Origin: Lucifuga dentata
Taxonomy: Eukaryota; Chordata; Actinopteri; Ophidiiformes; Bythitidae
Assembly (NCBI GenBank): GCA_014773175.1
Contig: VXCM01003583.1
Span: forward strand, 34,279 to 98,278
Length of the DNA: 64,000 nt
Direction of reading: 5' to 3'
Below, in pieces: positions 1 to 12,727 of this stretch. Both the position numbers and the translations under genes were made by a program. The stretch's first letter is position 1. Each line of letters opens with the position of its first letter. The notes under the pieces are model-generated. The model was not told where the DNA came from, searched no databases, and saw only the letters and a list, made by a program, of their open reading frames with translations.

Positions 1-1676
1 GCAATACTCTGTGATCACCAGTGTAGGCCCTGCAGACAAAGAAATATGTATGATTTTTTTTTTTTACCTATGCAGAAACACCAGATGGTATCAGTAATGT
101 GGTGAAGAATGAACCACAAACACAAAATAAATAAACACGGATCGCACAGTACAGGAAGACAGTGCAGAAACCAGTTCAGATTCACATTCCAGTGAACACG
201 TCGAGGATAACAAAGCTGCCACACCTCCAACCGTGCAGGCTCCCAGTAGGTTGACAATATTCATATGGTTTCCCAAATAACTGAGGACTTTCAGCTCCGA
301 CATCAGCGCCTCCTTCTCAGTTGCATGGGCGCTCGCTGTGGAAAGATTTAGAGTGCAATCAGCAAAAGAGCAAACAGAGCTCAGGTCAGTGTGATTCATG
401 ATAGGTAAAACAAAAAAGTGATGTGAGTGCTGAAGGCAAATTGAAATATATGTCGATTGGCAGCAATGTGAAATTCACTCACTGACTGTGCCAAAAAATA
501 GTCTCTCTGAGCCACTCTAAACACCTGCAAGCAAATGACTAATTATACTTTCAGCTACAGCTATGCTGCACATTTGTCATGTAGTAAAATAGACAGCCAA
601 GGTGTTACGGAGTTCATTTACATGTGTTTTGAGAAACTCAACGCTTACATTTGAGCATTTTCACAGCCACCGTCATCACCGAATCTGATTTGGAGAGCCC
701 ATATGCAGTAGCTTCCACCACTTTACCGAACGCTCCAGATCCCAGAGTCTTTCCTGAAGACGAGAAGAGACAGAGAGAGACAAAACTGTTATTCCCCATT
801 CTGTTTCCCTCCCACATCTTGGCCGCGTGCCAGCGTTCCTAGGACAACACCAGTTTTAGCCCTGGGGCTGTGTAGGCACCAGGACATGCAGGATCCTGTT
901 TAAGAGGTTTGTTAAAAACAACACCCAGAATATGTCAACAAGATTTTGTTTGCAGTGAGGGAGTGGGGTTTCTTCATTAACAAGCTGTGGAACTGGTTAC
1001 TCAGTAATGACCACAGACATGGCAAAAACAATGATGTGTCCACATGCAAGCAAAACAGAGTGTCTGTCAAACAGCGTGACATGCCCTGAGGGTGAAAACG
1101 ATGATATCATCACAACTGCACCATTCTCCACATCATTCTGCTCCTATGGTGAATTACACCTAAGACAAGACAAACAGTGTGCAACGTGGAGTGCCTTGGC
1201 ATGTCAAAAATGACATATTACTTACTGGAACAATAGAGGCAGAGACATGGCAACATGGGAGAATACATAAGTGACTCCAGAATGTGAGAAGTGCAAGGGC
1301 GCTCACCAAATCGCAAATTGTCTCGAGGAAACTCCCACTGGTGATCGTACGGTAGCTGGGTGGGGTCAATGTATACATAGTTGTTTCCATGGATGCCCTC
1401 GATAACTTTCCACTGAATCTGGTATTTGGGTTTCTGCAGACAGAATGACAGCAAAGCATCAATTAAAATTGCTGAACAGCATAGAAATGTGACTGAATTT
1501 CTTGGCTTGTCATGCGTGGAAAAAAAGAGGGCGTGATGTGCAGGAAATCTCAGCACCGAACAGTCTTACCTGCATGTACTTGTAGAAGAGCACAATAAGG
1601 ATGAGGCAGAGGATGGTTGCTGCTGATACAGAACCAATGAGCAGGGGGTTGAACAAATCATGGGGTACAGTTCGCT
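1..1676 (-). CDS. kita: KIT transmembrane, juxtamembrane and kinase N-lobe exons 10-14
   Basis: Exon 10 (1570-1676) carries the membrane helix [20 protein letters not shown] followed by YKYMQ. Exon 11 (1307-1433) is the autoinhibitory juxtamembrane segment with the paired tyrosines [14 protein letters not shown]. Exon 12 (649-753) holds the glycine loop and the VAVK lysine. Exon 13 (225-335) encodes the alpha-C helix region with [14 protein letters not shown] and NIVNLLGAC. Exon 14 enters at 29 with [10 protein letters not shown], the gatekeeper region, and runs off the window. Phases are 0, 1, 1, 1. The donor after exon 13 (GTGTGG) is weaker than the consensus, but the next acceptor restores the frame exactly. 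A functional kinase is expected. Confidence 0.95.
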
Positions 1677-4600
1677 CTATGTGGAGACACAAAGATAATA
1701 CTAATAATACAGGACATGAGCGAGCAATGACAATTTATATTAGCACACCAGAGAACTTCACTTCAGAAGATACGTTTGTTTGTTTCTCTGACTCTTATTA
1801 TTACCACTGCTAAGGATGTTATGTTGTCATCTGTGTCTGCTGGTTTGTTTGTTAGTTTTTAACATGATTACTCAAAAAACTTATGAACAGATTTTGATGC
1901 AACCTGGAGGAAGGGTGTAGCATGGACCATAAATGCACCATTTAAATTTGGATGTGGATCCAGATCCAGGGATGGATCTAGGAATTTTTAAAATGCATTC
2001 TTCACATTACAAGATGGAGCATTTTTCAATATTTTTGTCAATCTCTTCCCATTTCTTCCAGAATAGGCATTTTTATCCCACAATAGAATATCAATACATG
2101 CAATTCTGCTTGAATACGGATACATTTAAAAACCCGCTATATCTTATGACAAATAAAGCAATTAAGTTTTATTATTTTTATAGTCTCTTTCTCTTTAGGC
2201 CAGTATATTATTAGAACAAGTCAAAATTTGTCTAGGCTCTGCCCTTCTAATTGGTTTGACATCTTTACATAAAAGGTGGAAACGTAAAGCTGCATTAAAG
2301 GACTACACCGGCGATTTTGCACGTTTGAGCCTAATATATTCAATTTTCATACGTTACATTACTGACAACCATTTCCCAAATGATTTCATCTTTCCTAACA
2401 TTTTGCAAAATCTCTTAATCTTTCAAAATCAAATATTCAAGCTATACACCCACCTTAAAAATCAATGTTTCACCTGCTAATAGTTATGCAAAATTATGAA
2501 GTCACGGTGATTTAAATTTTTCAATAAACGCAGGTTTTCTTTTGGGACTATATTCCATGGTGGAAACATATATTCATTCCACGCTTATTATTACGCTTAA
2601 ATGCTAAAATTATGAAACTTCGAAAAAACTTGAATACATGTCTTGTTTGCAATCATGGACCAAGAATGTTTTAAGTGTCAACAAGTTGATTTTAATAACA
2701 TACCAGAATGAACTGAAACCAATGGAGGTCTGGAAGGCAGGAAATTTTGTTTTTTAATCCACCGCTCCAGTAGTATGCTTTGGGAAATGATTGTCTGTAA
2801 CATTACGTGTATGAAAATTGAATATCTTAGGCTCAAACATGCTAAATGGCCGGAATGGTCCTTTAAGGTTGGCTACACAGTGCTAAGTCACATGAAACCC
2901 ACTTTAATCAAATCATAGCAAAGTCATGCTATTATATTTGTACACATAAGGTTCTCTCTTCCAGCACATTTTCCTTTGTGGCGTATTTGTTGAATTGCTT
3001 AATATCTCTTATGATGAGATGTTACTTTGCTGTATTGCTGCTGGTTCTACAGCTGTGGCGCCAAGTAATTATCCATAGCCATTGTTGTGTTCCTTTGTGT
3101 GTGTTTGTGACGCCTTTTTGGTTTGCTCCTCTGCACACTGGGCGGTAATAAGCTCTTTAGAGATAAGAAGCTTTCTCTCCACTTCAAATCTGAGAATGCA
3201 GAGTCTGCAGGAACTAATCCTCTGAAACCTGTCAGTGGTTTCTAAAGCTCTCTGTATTCCACGCAGTGACACCTCCGAGCTTCCCACATCCCCACAACTC
3301 CCAGCAACATCGCCAGGACTCCTACTGCGCTCCACATTCTCAGCGCCTCCGCCTGGTCTGCTGTTACTCCATGAAGCACACAAATCCTGGGCACACGCTC
3401 CCTAAGGCCTGTCCTGCCTGGCTGCAAACACTCCTCTCTCATCATTCTCGCCCACATACCCGCTGTGGCTGCAGTTAGCCCCTCTCCTCCGCGAGTCCAG
3501 GGCTCAAACAACTTTGCTTTACTTTCAGTTCCTGCGCCGGCAAACTATTCGAGAACAATGTGCAGCAGATGGGGCGGCCGTTACAAGTTACAACAGAGAG
3601 AGGATTTACAGTCACGGTATAAACAATGAACTCCTGCAAATTTGACATGTTATTGCAACCAATCATGACTGAGACATCTCTCCTTGCTAATGTTTACATA
3701 ACTAATTATAGGAGGCTGTCAGCGCTATTTCTGCAGCCACATGTTTACATGTTTATCTAAGGGTTTATGTAAGATATTTTGATACCACTGATATGCGATG
3801 CTACAGATCAGTTTTAACAATTTTAATTACAGTTTTAATGCTTTATTTATTTATTTATTTATTTATTTATGGTTTATAGATGAGTAACAACATTAATAGA
3901 TTATTAATTTGTGAAAAATGCCATTGGCTACTGTATATCCTCCCCCAGCTTACGTTTCATTACTTACACTTACTTTATTTATTTATTGTTTTATTTTTTG
4001 GGAAAAGGGCTGCAGAGCATCCAAACCAAAATCCATTAATTAAGATTACTGTAGCAGAAGAACCCTTATGACTTACTATCATTTATAAGTACAGTCATGC
4101 ATTTATAAGTGTAAGTGGTGGAACTGTGCGTATTCACAAGCTGGAATCCCAAACATTGTTCTTATTAATGGTTTATTAGTGATCAATAAAGTTTTTATAA
4201 ATTATTTTACCACCACTAAAATGCAATTTATAATCTCTTTGTAAAGTCTGCCTGGTTAGAGAGTGGTACAGAGGGTTTTACAGAGACGTGTGGCGGCAGA
4301 GAACCTCGACTCTCAGTTTGCTGAGAGTCACAGGCCGGTGGCTAAAAAGGTAAATNGGCGGCAGAGAACCTCGACTCTCAGTTTGCTGAGAGTCACAGGC
4401 CGGTGGCTAAAAAGGTAAATGGAGCTTGCATTTTTGAGGTCAGTAAGATTCCTCCAGTGAGCGGGAGTTTAACGTCATGTGATCTAATGACGCAGCGTTC
4501 AGGTATTTACAGACGACACACAGGTTAGCAACATGAAAAGAAGAGATTTCAGAGGCCATTTGCCTGCTCTGCTGCTGTTAATGGTGCATGTAAATCTAAT

Positions 4601-7600
4601 CTGAAGGTGAGAACACGCAGAGGATTAACACATGATACAGACAGGCAGGCTTCAACTGCCAATTTAATACCCCCCCACTATCTACGCAACCTGTTGCTGC
4701 TATATGTGGATATTTGCATTCACGTGTGTATGACCTCTCAACTCACCACTAATGGAGAAGAGTATGTAATCCTGTTCTCCTTCCACAGTAGCCACACATT
4801 CCAGAGTATTGAAGTGTCCCCTGCTGATGTTCACTCGACTCTCCACCTCGGTGTTTCCAAACAAGGGTCTCAACAGCGTGACAGTGATGACATCCCGTTC
4901 CTCCTGGGTGGCATTCTCTTGCTGGGAGCACCTAAAGCCAGAAGATTAGGTATTGTTGACAAAGGGCTGATGGGATCGTGAAGCCATTCATCATTTGTCT
5001 CACTAAGGACATGCTCATCACTTCTTGTCCTGATATACATTCCTCTCCTGAGTCGTGAAAATGCTTCTGTGAAACACAAACCACTATACAACAACACACA
5101 CAACCAGTGATTAATGGCAAAAAGTTTTACTGACACACTTGTGACCTCCCCCCAGGTAAACTTTTCTCCATATTACACCTCTATGTTTCTAACGATATCG
5201 AGTCAGATAAGATCTTCATGTTTGACTGCAAAAGTTGGTTTCACTAGAAAACATTGTGGAATCTGAGGAATTCCTTCTCTGCTCAAGAAAGGTGAAACAT
5301 GAAATTAGCCCGAGGCTCTGTGAGTCACAGCACTACATGACAAAAAGAAGGTGTTTGGTGACAGGTAAGATTTCTGTTTATGTACAGGTAGGTCCATAAA
5401 TATTTGGACATTGACAAAATTACGGTTATTTTAGCTATTTTTGACAGCATATTTTAGTTGAAAGCAAGTCATGAACATGAGCTCAAAGTGCAGACTTTCA
5501 GCTTTAATTTGAGGATATTTACATCCAAATCTGGTGAAAGGTGTAGGAATTACAGCACTTTTTATATGTGGTCCCCCCCTTTTTAAGGAATCAAAAGTAA
5601 TTGGGTGTTATTCCCTCATTATTTCATTTACAGGTAAGCAGATAAAAGATCTAGACTTCATTTCAAATGTGGCATTTGCATTTGGAATTGGTTGTGGTAA
5701 ACTCTCAGTATAAAGTCCAAAGGGCTGTCACTGCCAGTGAAGCAAGTCATCATCAGGCTGAAAAATCAAAACAAACCCATCAGAGAAACCAGAAACATTA
5801 GGTGAGGCCAAATCAACTACTTGGCACATTTTAAAAAAAGAAAGAGCGCGCCGGTGAGCTCCAGAACACCAAAAGCCCCGGAAGGCCACGATAACAATTG
5901 TGGTTGATGATAGAAGAGTTCTTTCCCTTCACAAACACGTCAAGGACACCATGAACACCCTCCAGGAAGTAGAAATGTCTGTCAGAACCAAAGATCAAGA
6001 GAAAATTTCATCAGAGTAAATAAAGATGGTTTCTCACAAGATGGAAACCATTGGAAGGCCTCAAAAACAGGGAGGCCAGATTAGAGTTTAACAGAAAAAA
6101 AAAAAAAAAAAAAAANAAAAAAAAAAAAAAAAAAACATCTAAAAAAGCCTGTACAGTTCTGGAACAACATTCTCTGGACAGATGAGACAAAGATGTACTA
6201 GTACCAGAAAGACGGGAAGAAGCAAATGACTTAATCTGTGAAGCATGGTGTGGGCATGTATGGCTGCCAGTAGAATTGGTTCCTTTGTATTTATTGATGA
6301 TGTGACAGCTAACAAAAGCAGCAGGATGTGTACAGGACAATATTATCTGCTCTCAAATGCTTCAGAACTCATTGGAAGGTACTTCGCAGTGCAGACGGAC
6401 AGTGACCCAAAACGACTACAAAAGCAAACTCAAGACTTTTTTAAGGCAAATTAGTGGAATGTTTTGCAATGGCCAAGTCAGTTACCTGACCTGAATCCAA
6501 CTGAGCATAAATTTCACTTGCTGAAAGCAAAACTAAAGGCAAAACACCCTAAGAACAAGCAGGAAATGAGGATGGCTGCAGCAGAGGCCTGGCAAAGCAT
6601 CACCAGGGAAGAAACCCCTAATGTTTTTTTATACATAGCCCCTAAAATTTAGGGGCTATATATAAAAAACATGGTTGTAATTCCTACATGTTTCATACAG
6701 TATTTTTGATAAAATTCTTAAATTAAAGCTGAAAGAGTACACTTAAAAAGCATCTTGATTGCTTAATTTCAAATTCATTGTGGTGGCGTACGGAGCCAAA
6801 ATAATTAATGTTGTGTCATTGTCCAGTGACTGATGTAGGTGCGTATATTTGCGTGCTTGTTTGAATGATCACTTATGATTAATTGCCTGTGCTGGTTAAC
6901 ATTCCTGTCACCATGGCTACCATATGCTCCTCCTACAGTGTGCTTTATGTATCCAAGCAGATGTCCTGGGCTCCTACCAATCCCAAATCGATTCTTTCCA
7001 ATCCCTTGTCACGTGGTGGGAGTGGGGGTNGGGGCGGGGGGCCATCTCATCATTGTAAACCAATCACAAGTCACCTCATTCAAATCCCACAACATTCCAT
7101 CATCACCTTAAGGTTATCATATAAGATTATTACACCAAAATACTGGAGGATTTTATCGCTGCACATTTTTGTAGGACTGAACTCAGGAAAGAGTTTAACA
7201 TGAATAAAGTTTGATGAAACTCCACCTACATAGGCGATGATCTCACCTAGCATGTGGTTGCTCACAGTAGTACCAGGTGATTTGGGGGGCGGGGAACCCC
7301 TTTGCCACACAGCGTACCTGTCCGTCCACCGGACCCTCGTGAGTCACAATCTCAGGTTTACCTAACACGGAGAAATAAATGGATTACATTCTGTAATCTT
7401 TTGTTCAAACGTTTTATTCGGTTCTATTCAACATCAACAGGGTGTAGAGTAACCCAGGGTGAGGTGAAAGTGGAGAAAATCTCATTTTAAACAGAAAAAG
7501 GTCAACGAAAGCCATTACCACATGTCAGCCTGTAATGATTTATGCTATGGGGAGTAATACAATTCATTACGTGGCTTCAGGGTAAAGAAAACCTTTCAAA

Positions 7601-9243
7601 AATCAATGGTGCAACTTACTGATCACAAAGATGGTAAATGTCTGGTTTACTGTTGCGTCACCATTGGAGGCTTGAAAGGTATAAACACCTCCTTCTGTCA
7701 TTTTCAGCCGCACCAGCCTCAGCTTGCTGCTGTACCTGAACATGAAAAAAAACAAACAAAAATATACAGTCAGGATCAGTGATATGAATGCATTTATTAA
7801 TGATTAAAAAGCCCAAATACCAATGATTGGAAGTTCATTTGCTGCATAAACAGAAGTGTTTCCCCTTCATGGAATAACGCTGAGCTCCAAATGCTTTGCA
7901 CATCTGTGAGTCTGTGAATGTTTGACAGTTGATTTACAGGATCATTACAAAATTTTCCCACTTTTCAAATCAGGAACTTGCAATTCCTTTTACTACGGAT
8001 TTAACAAAAGAAAACTGATTAACTGGTGGTTTCAACAACCATGTTACAGCCATGAACCAATCGATAAGGTGTTTTTTTTATGAGGCGTTAAGTATAAAAT
8101 CAGTTCTTGAATGATGAATTAGGAGGTCATGTCATGTTCTCCTTGCAGTAAAAGAAATACTTCTCTGAGCATGAGGCTTAAGTTAAAACGCATTACAATG
8201 AAAGTTTTCTTTCTCTAACAGATTGCAGATTTTTTATGTTTTTTTTCCCCGTGTAAACTAATCATATTCTGACAGTTCCCCTTTCAATGGAAAACTCTGG
8301 AGCATTCATAAATCTCCACCATATTTCTCAGGCAGCTCTGTGCAGCTGGAGCCTCCCGCTGACCTATGGCCCACTCAAAGCAAAAGTGTTAAATTCCACT
8401 AAAAGGCTGTAATGAACACTTTCATCAACACGGCAAGCCGGAGTTAAGCAGGCACTAGTCGTGTGTGAGTGTGTGGTACGTGTGTGTGTTTGCACCTGTA
8501 TTCATGACTGTGTGTGGTGATGACGTGGTCACTTGTGTTCTTTAGCTCTTCCTTATTGAAGCTCCAGGAGGAAGTGTACGGCTTTGGATAAGCCTCCATA
8601 TCAACTTTTAAGAACAGACTCTCGCCCAAACGCAGGTGGACTATGTTGTTCTCCGTGGGTTCAATGATGATGAATCCTTTATCTGAAAAACAATGGATAT
8701 TATACTTTCTTACAGAGTTTGCAGGGGTAAAATCAGATTCTGGCGATACTGATCTGGTATCAAAAGCATAAATTATTGATATACTCACCATAAACGTCAA
8801 GCCACACTGACTGCCTGTTGGTCCCTTTTTCATTCTGAGCTTCACATTGGTATCTTCCAGTGTCTTGTGGTCTGACTGCAGTGATGTGCAATGTGGCGCT
8901 GCGCATGTGAGCGAAGGGTTCGGTCATGATACGTGAAGCACCGTCAACCTTTGCTGGTTGCTGTGGATACCAGACGGCACCCTGTCAACGCCCAGAGATC
9001 TCTAGAGATTAACCCCGTCTGCATGTCTATCCTCACCAAGCACACAAATACAAGGAGCGCACACAAACACGCAGGTTCCTGCATGCAAATCTTCTGCATA
9101 TTACACACACAAGATCCAAACTCTGAACCCCATAACCTCATCTACAGAGAAGAACTGAACAGAAAATAGACAATCATTAATAGATACAACGCTACAATGC
9201 ACCTCTCCTATAGCCTTACTGCACTTCACCACCTTAACATTAA

Positions 9244-9292
<49 letters not shown>

Positions 9293-10289
9293 TCAATTTG
9301 GTGTAGTTTTGCTACTATCCAAAAATAAATAATGAAAAGTGAAATGAGCTCTTCCTACTTTGTCTTGTAAAAGAACTTATCTATATAATTTTGAATTAAA
9401 TATTAAATAAAATTGTGTTTGGCTTCAAATTCTCATGACGGCTGAGAGCAACTTCACAAAAAATTGGTGAAATATCCCTTTTAAGACATCAAAACCCTTG
9501 ATTTTTATCACTTAAATCTCATAATGCAATGATCAACAATCAAACTCTGAGATTTGCTTATGACCGCTACGAATAAATTAAATCTGCTTCATTTTCTTTA
9601 TTTATAAGACAGGCTGATTGGGATTGGGACTTCACAACACAGAGCAAAGGAAAGGGAGGGTAGGTAGCCTCACCGAGCCAGGTGGGGGGACCCATTTCAG
9701 CTTGATGTCTCCGTTTACATTTGTGGTGTTGCAGGTGAGCGAGAGGTTCTGGTTCTGGGTGAGAATCAGCCTTTTGGGTGCCTGCAGCTCAATCACAGGA
9801 GGAGCATCAGGGACTGTAAGAAAATGAACACACACCAAAGTGCATCATTCTGTGTGTGGCTTTGGTAGATATGGTGAATAACACACATGCACACATGTCC
9901 ATGCATGTACTCAGTTTTACCTGGTCTCACTGTCAGAGCATAGTCATGTGAGCTGACGTGGTCCTCACCGAGTCTTCCTGTGCACACATAGCACCCTTCG
10001 TAGGCTTTTTTTGTATTGTGGATCGTGATGCCTTGCTCCAGGCTTGGCGTATACTGGAGACCAGAGGCCAGAGCTCCACCGCGACACGTTTCTAAACGCA
10101 GGTTGACCAGACTTGGATCTGTTGCCAAGCAGGGAATGAAAGCAGCATCTCCCACACGAGAAAGGATGTTGTAAACCATTGACTTTCTGAAGGGATTTTC
10201 AGGATCTGCCAAAAAATCAAGTGGAAGTGATGTACATTACACTTAGAACACACTGTAGTCCTACATAGCATTAATTTGTGCTTGTAGTC

Positions 10290-10332
<43 letters not shown>

Positions 10333-11040
10333 GTCCCCGGTAGGAAGTGTCATTTTGACATCTTGCCATTTGAAAGTCACAAGTTTCTGCTTGCTTTTGC
10401 TTCTTGATAAATGGATGGAGTGACAGACCCTCTGATTGGCTGGCTGGTCTGCTCCATCACTATCAAATAATATGGATGACAATGGACCCTATCAAGTCAT
10501 TTTCTGGCCACACTAAGCATCTTTCACACTGACATTCTTTTCATTACACTTAGTTGCAGTTTTACACCGTCTTTTCCAATTTCTTGGGCCCACAGGTGCT
10601 GGCTATGGGCACGTCACCCAGCTTTACTTGTCTACACAAGCTTATTTTCCCAACAAAGTCAGGGGCAGTAACAGCTTAAACAATCAACCAGATAAAACAT
10701 AAAAACAAGAAAAGCAGTCACTGCTTGTTGCCTTAAGCATAGATGTGTGGATGTGAATGATCAGCACATGATAGAATAAAAGTTGATGCAGTAGGAACCA
10801 CTAGGCCACTGCCAGCCTGCGGCGATGGCATTAATCCAAGATGTGAAGCCACACAGGGAAAGAAATACAATAAATTTCAGTCAAGAAATAGCAACAGCAT
10901 CTACTGCACCTGTCCGGGGCACCAACATCTGCAAACACACCCACACATGCTGCTCCCTGTCACTGCTGCTCCAAATGCCAAAGCATCTCTGTGGTACCCT
11001 TCAACTCTTTCTGCTTCCTCCAGATTATTATGCCTCCCCG

Positions 11041-11083
<43 letters not shown>

Positions 11084-12696
11084 GGTCTGTCTCACACACA
11101 GTGCACAATCACAAAGTCGCATCCATACACATGCTGTCTCACACACACGGCAGCACACATCAACACACAGATGAATTCCGCTACCTTTCACATAGACATA
11201 GATGGAGGTTTGCTCCCCAGATTTCTCCTCTATGCAAATGTAGCGGCCCATGTGAACAGGCTGAGCCTTGAGGATGTGCAATAAGGACACCCCGAGACTC
11301 CTCTCCTCCCCCCGCACCTTCCTCCGGTCCTCTCGCTGCCATTGGACCAGTTGTTCACCGTGACAGCGCAGGATGAGGCGATCGTTGAGCGGGACAACGA
11401 TGTGGGAGCCGATAGGGGTGATAGTGGGCTTGGTGTTGCCTATATATTGGGACAAATTGAGAAAATGAGAAGAGGAGGTATTTGTCTAATGTCAACATTG
11501 AATTATTTAGATGCCACAAAGCAAAGTTAGCCACTTTTATGTTAAAAAAAAGTATTTATTTGGCATTATTATTGAAATTATTTGGAAAAAATTTAAAGAC
11601 AAGACATGCATCATCTAAAAGACTGAAATGGTGTTTGAATGATTTCCTCACCATTATGATGTCAAGGTGTTTGAATATCTTTAACCTGAAAAACGTTTCT
11701 GCATTAGAAGGCCTTAAAGGACCATTTGCATGTTTGAGCTCAATATACAGTACAACCCGCATACATTACAATTCTAATAACTATTTCCCAAAACATACTA
11801 CTGGAGCGGTTAATATTACAATTGTTTTTCCTACCTTCTAGACTACTATTGGTTTCAGTTCATTCCAGTATGCTATAAAAATCAACTTGTGGAGACTTGA
11901 AACATGTTTGAGAAAAGTAATTTATCACAGCAGACAAGACTCTATGACATTTTTTGTCGAAGTAACTTTATTTAACTGGTCCAATGTGGAGCTGCATGGA
12001 ACAAAATGTATTATTTCTTCACAAGGGGTTATACTCCCAGGAGAATCTTTTGTGGAGAAATTAAAACAATGCATAACATATGTGCTACATGTGTTATAAC
12101 ATATAACACAACATACTGTATATGTTAGCAGGCAAAACATTGAATTTTAAGGTGGTTGCATGACCTGAACAATAGATTCTGAAAGACTAGGAGAGTTGGC
12201 AAAGTAACAGGAAAACTAAAATATGGTTTTATGTTTGGGAAAATGGCTGTCAGTAACAAATATGGGTGGTATTTATTGGGGTTAAATGCAAAATCACTGT
12301 TATTGTCCTTTAAAACCAGGCTAACTTCATGATGGACACTGCCAAGCAAAGAGGCTTGGTGTGACAACTGGGATTGAACCCTCAGCCTCTTGATATCCAA
12401 GCAGATCTCTGTAATCAGGGCTGCATGAATTTTGGAAAATGGAGCCTCCCAAGTAAGGAAACACAATGAGCGTTGACATTCTGAGCATTTTAGCAGGGAT
12501 CTAACACTATAGACAAGAGAAAGGTGTGTACAATGAGTTGGAAAAGATGGGCACTGTGGAATAAATATTGTATATCTAAGGGGCCTTAAACTTAAGGTTT
12601 GATCTGCTGGATCAGCTTGCAAAATAGATGGGGATAGTGAATAAGTTCCCCAAAGTCCAAATCACTCAGTCATCATCAATCATCTCAGTGATGAAA

Positions 12697-12727
<31 letters not shown>

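Larger units (their letters stand above)
5385..6842 (+). mobile_element. Degenerate Tc1/mariner DNA transposon inside KIT intron 8
   Basis: The left end, CAGGTAGGTCCATAAATATT, is the typical fish Tc1 terminal repeat and follows a TA dinucleotide. An inner block at about 5490-5515 (TTTCAGCTTTAATTTGAGG) returns in inverted, diverged form near 6722-6738, and the decayed right end fades out near 6840. Between them is a broken transposase. Length (about 1.45 kb) fits a full element. The N at 6116 lies in an A-run and is an assembly mark. The insertion is old: arms and ORF have both diverged. Confidence 0.8.

Noticed and set aside
8961..8981. Earlier acceptor for KIT exon 5 adding seven residues
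   Set aside because: In frame and possible, but the resulting exon is longer than the family norm; kept only as an alternative.
10825..11284. Plus-strand ORFs with long Ser-Leu repeats
   Set aside because: Produced by the (CT)n microsatellite opposite KIT exon 2 and its intron.
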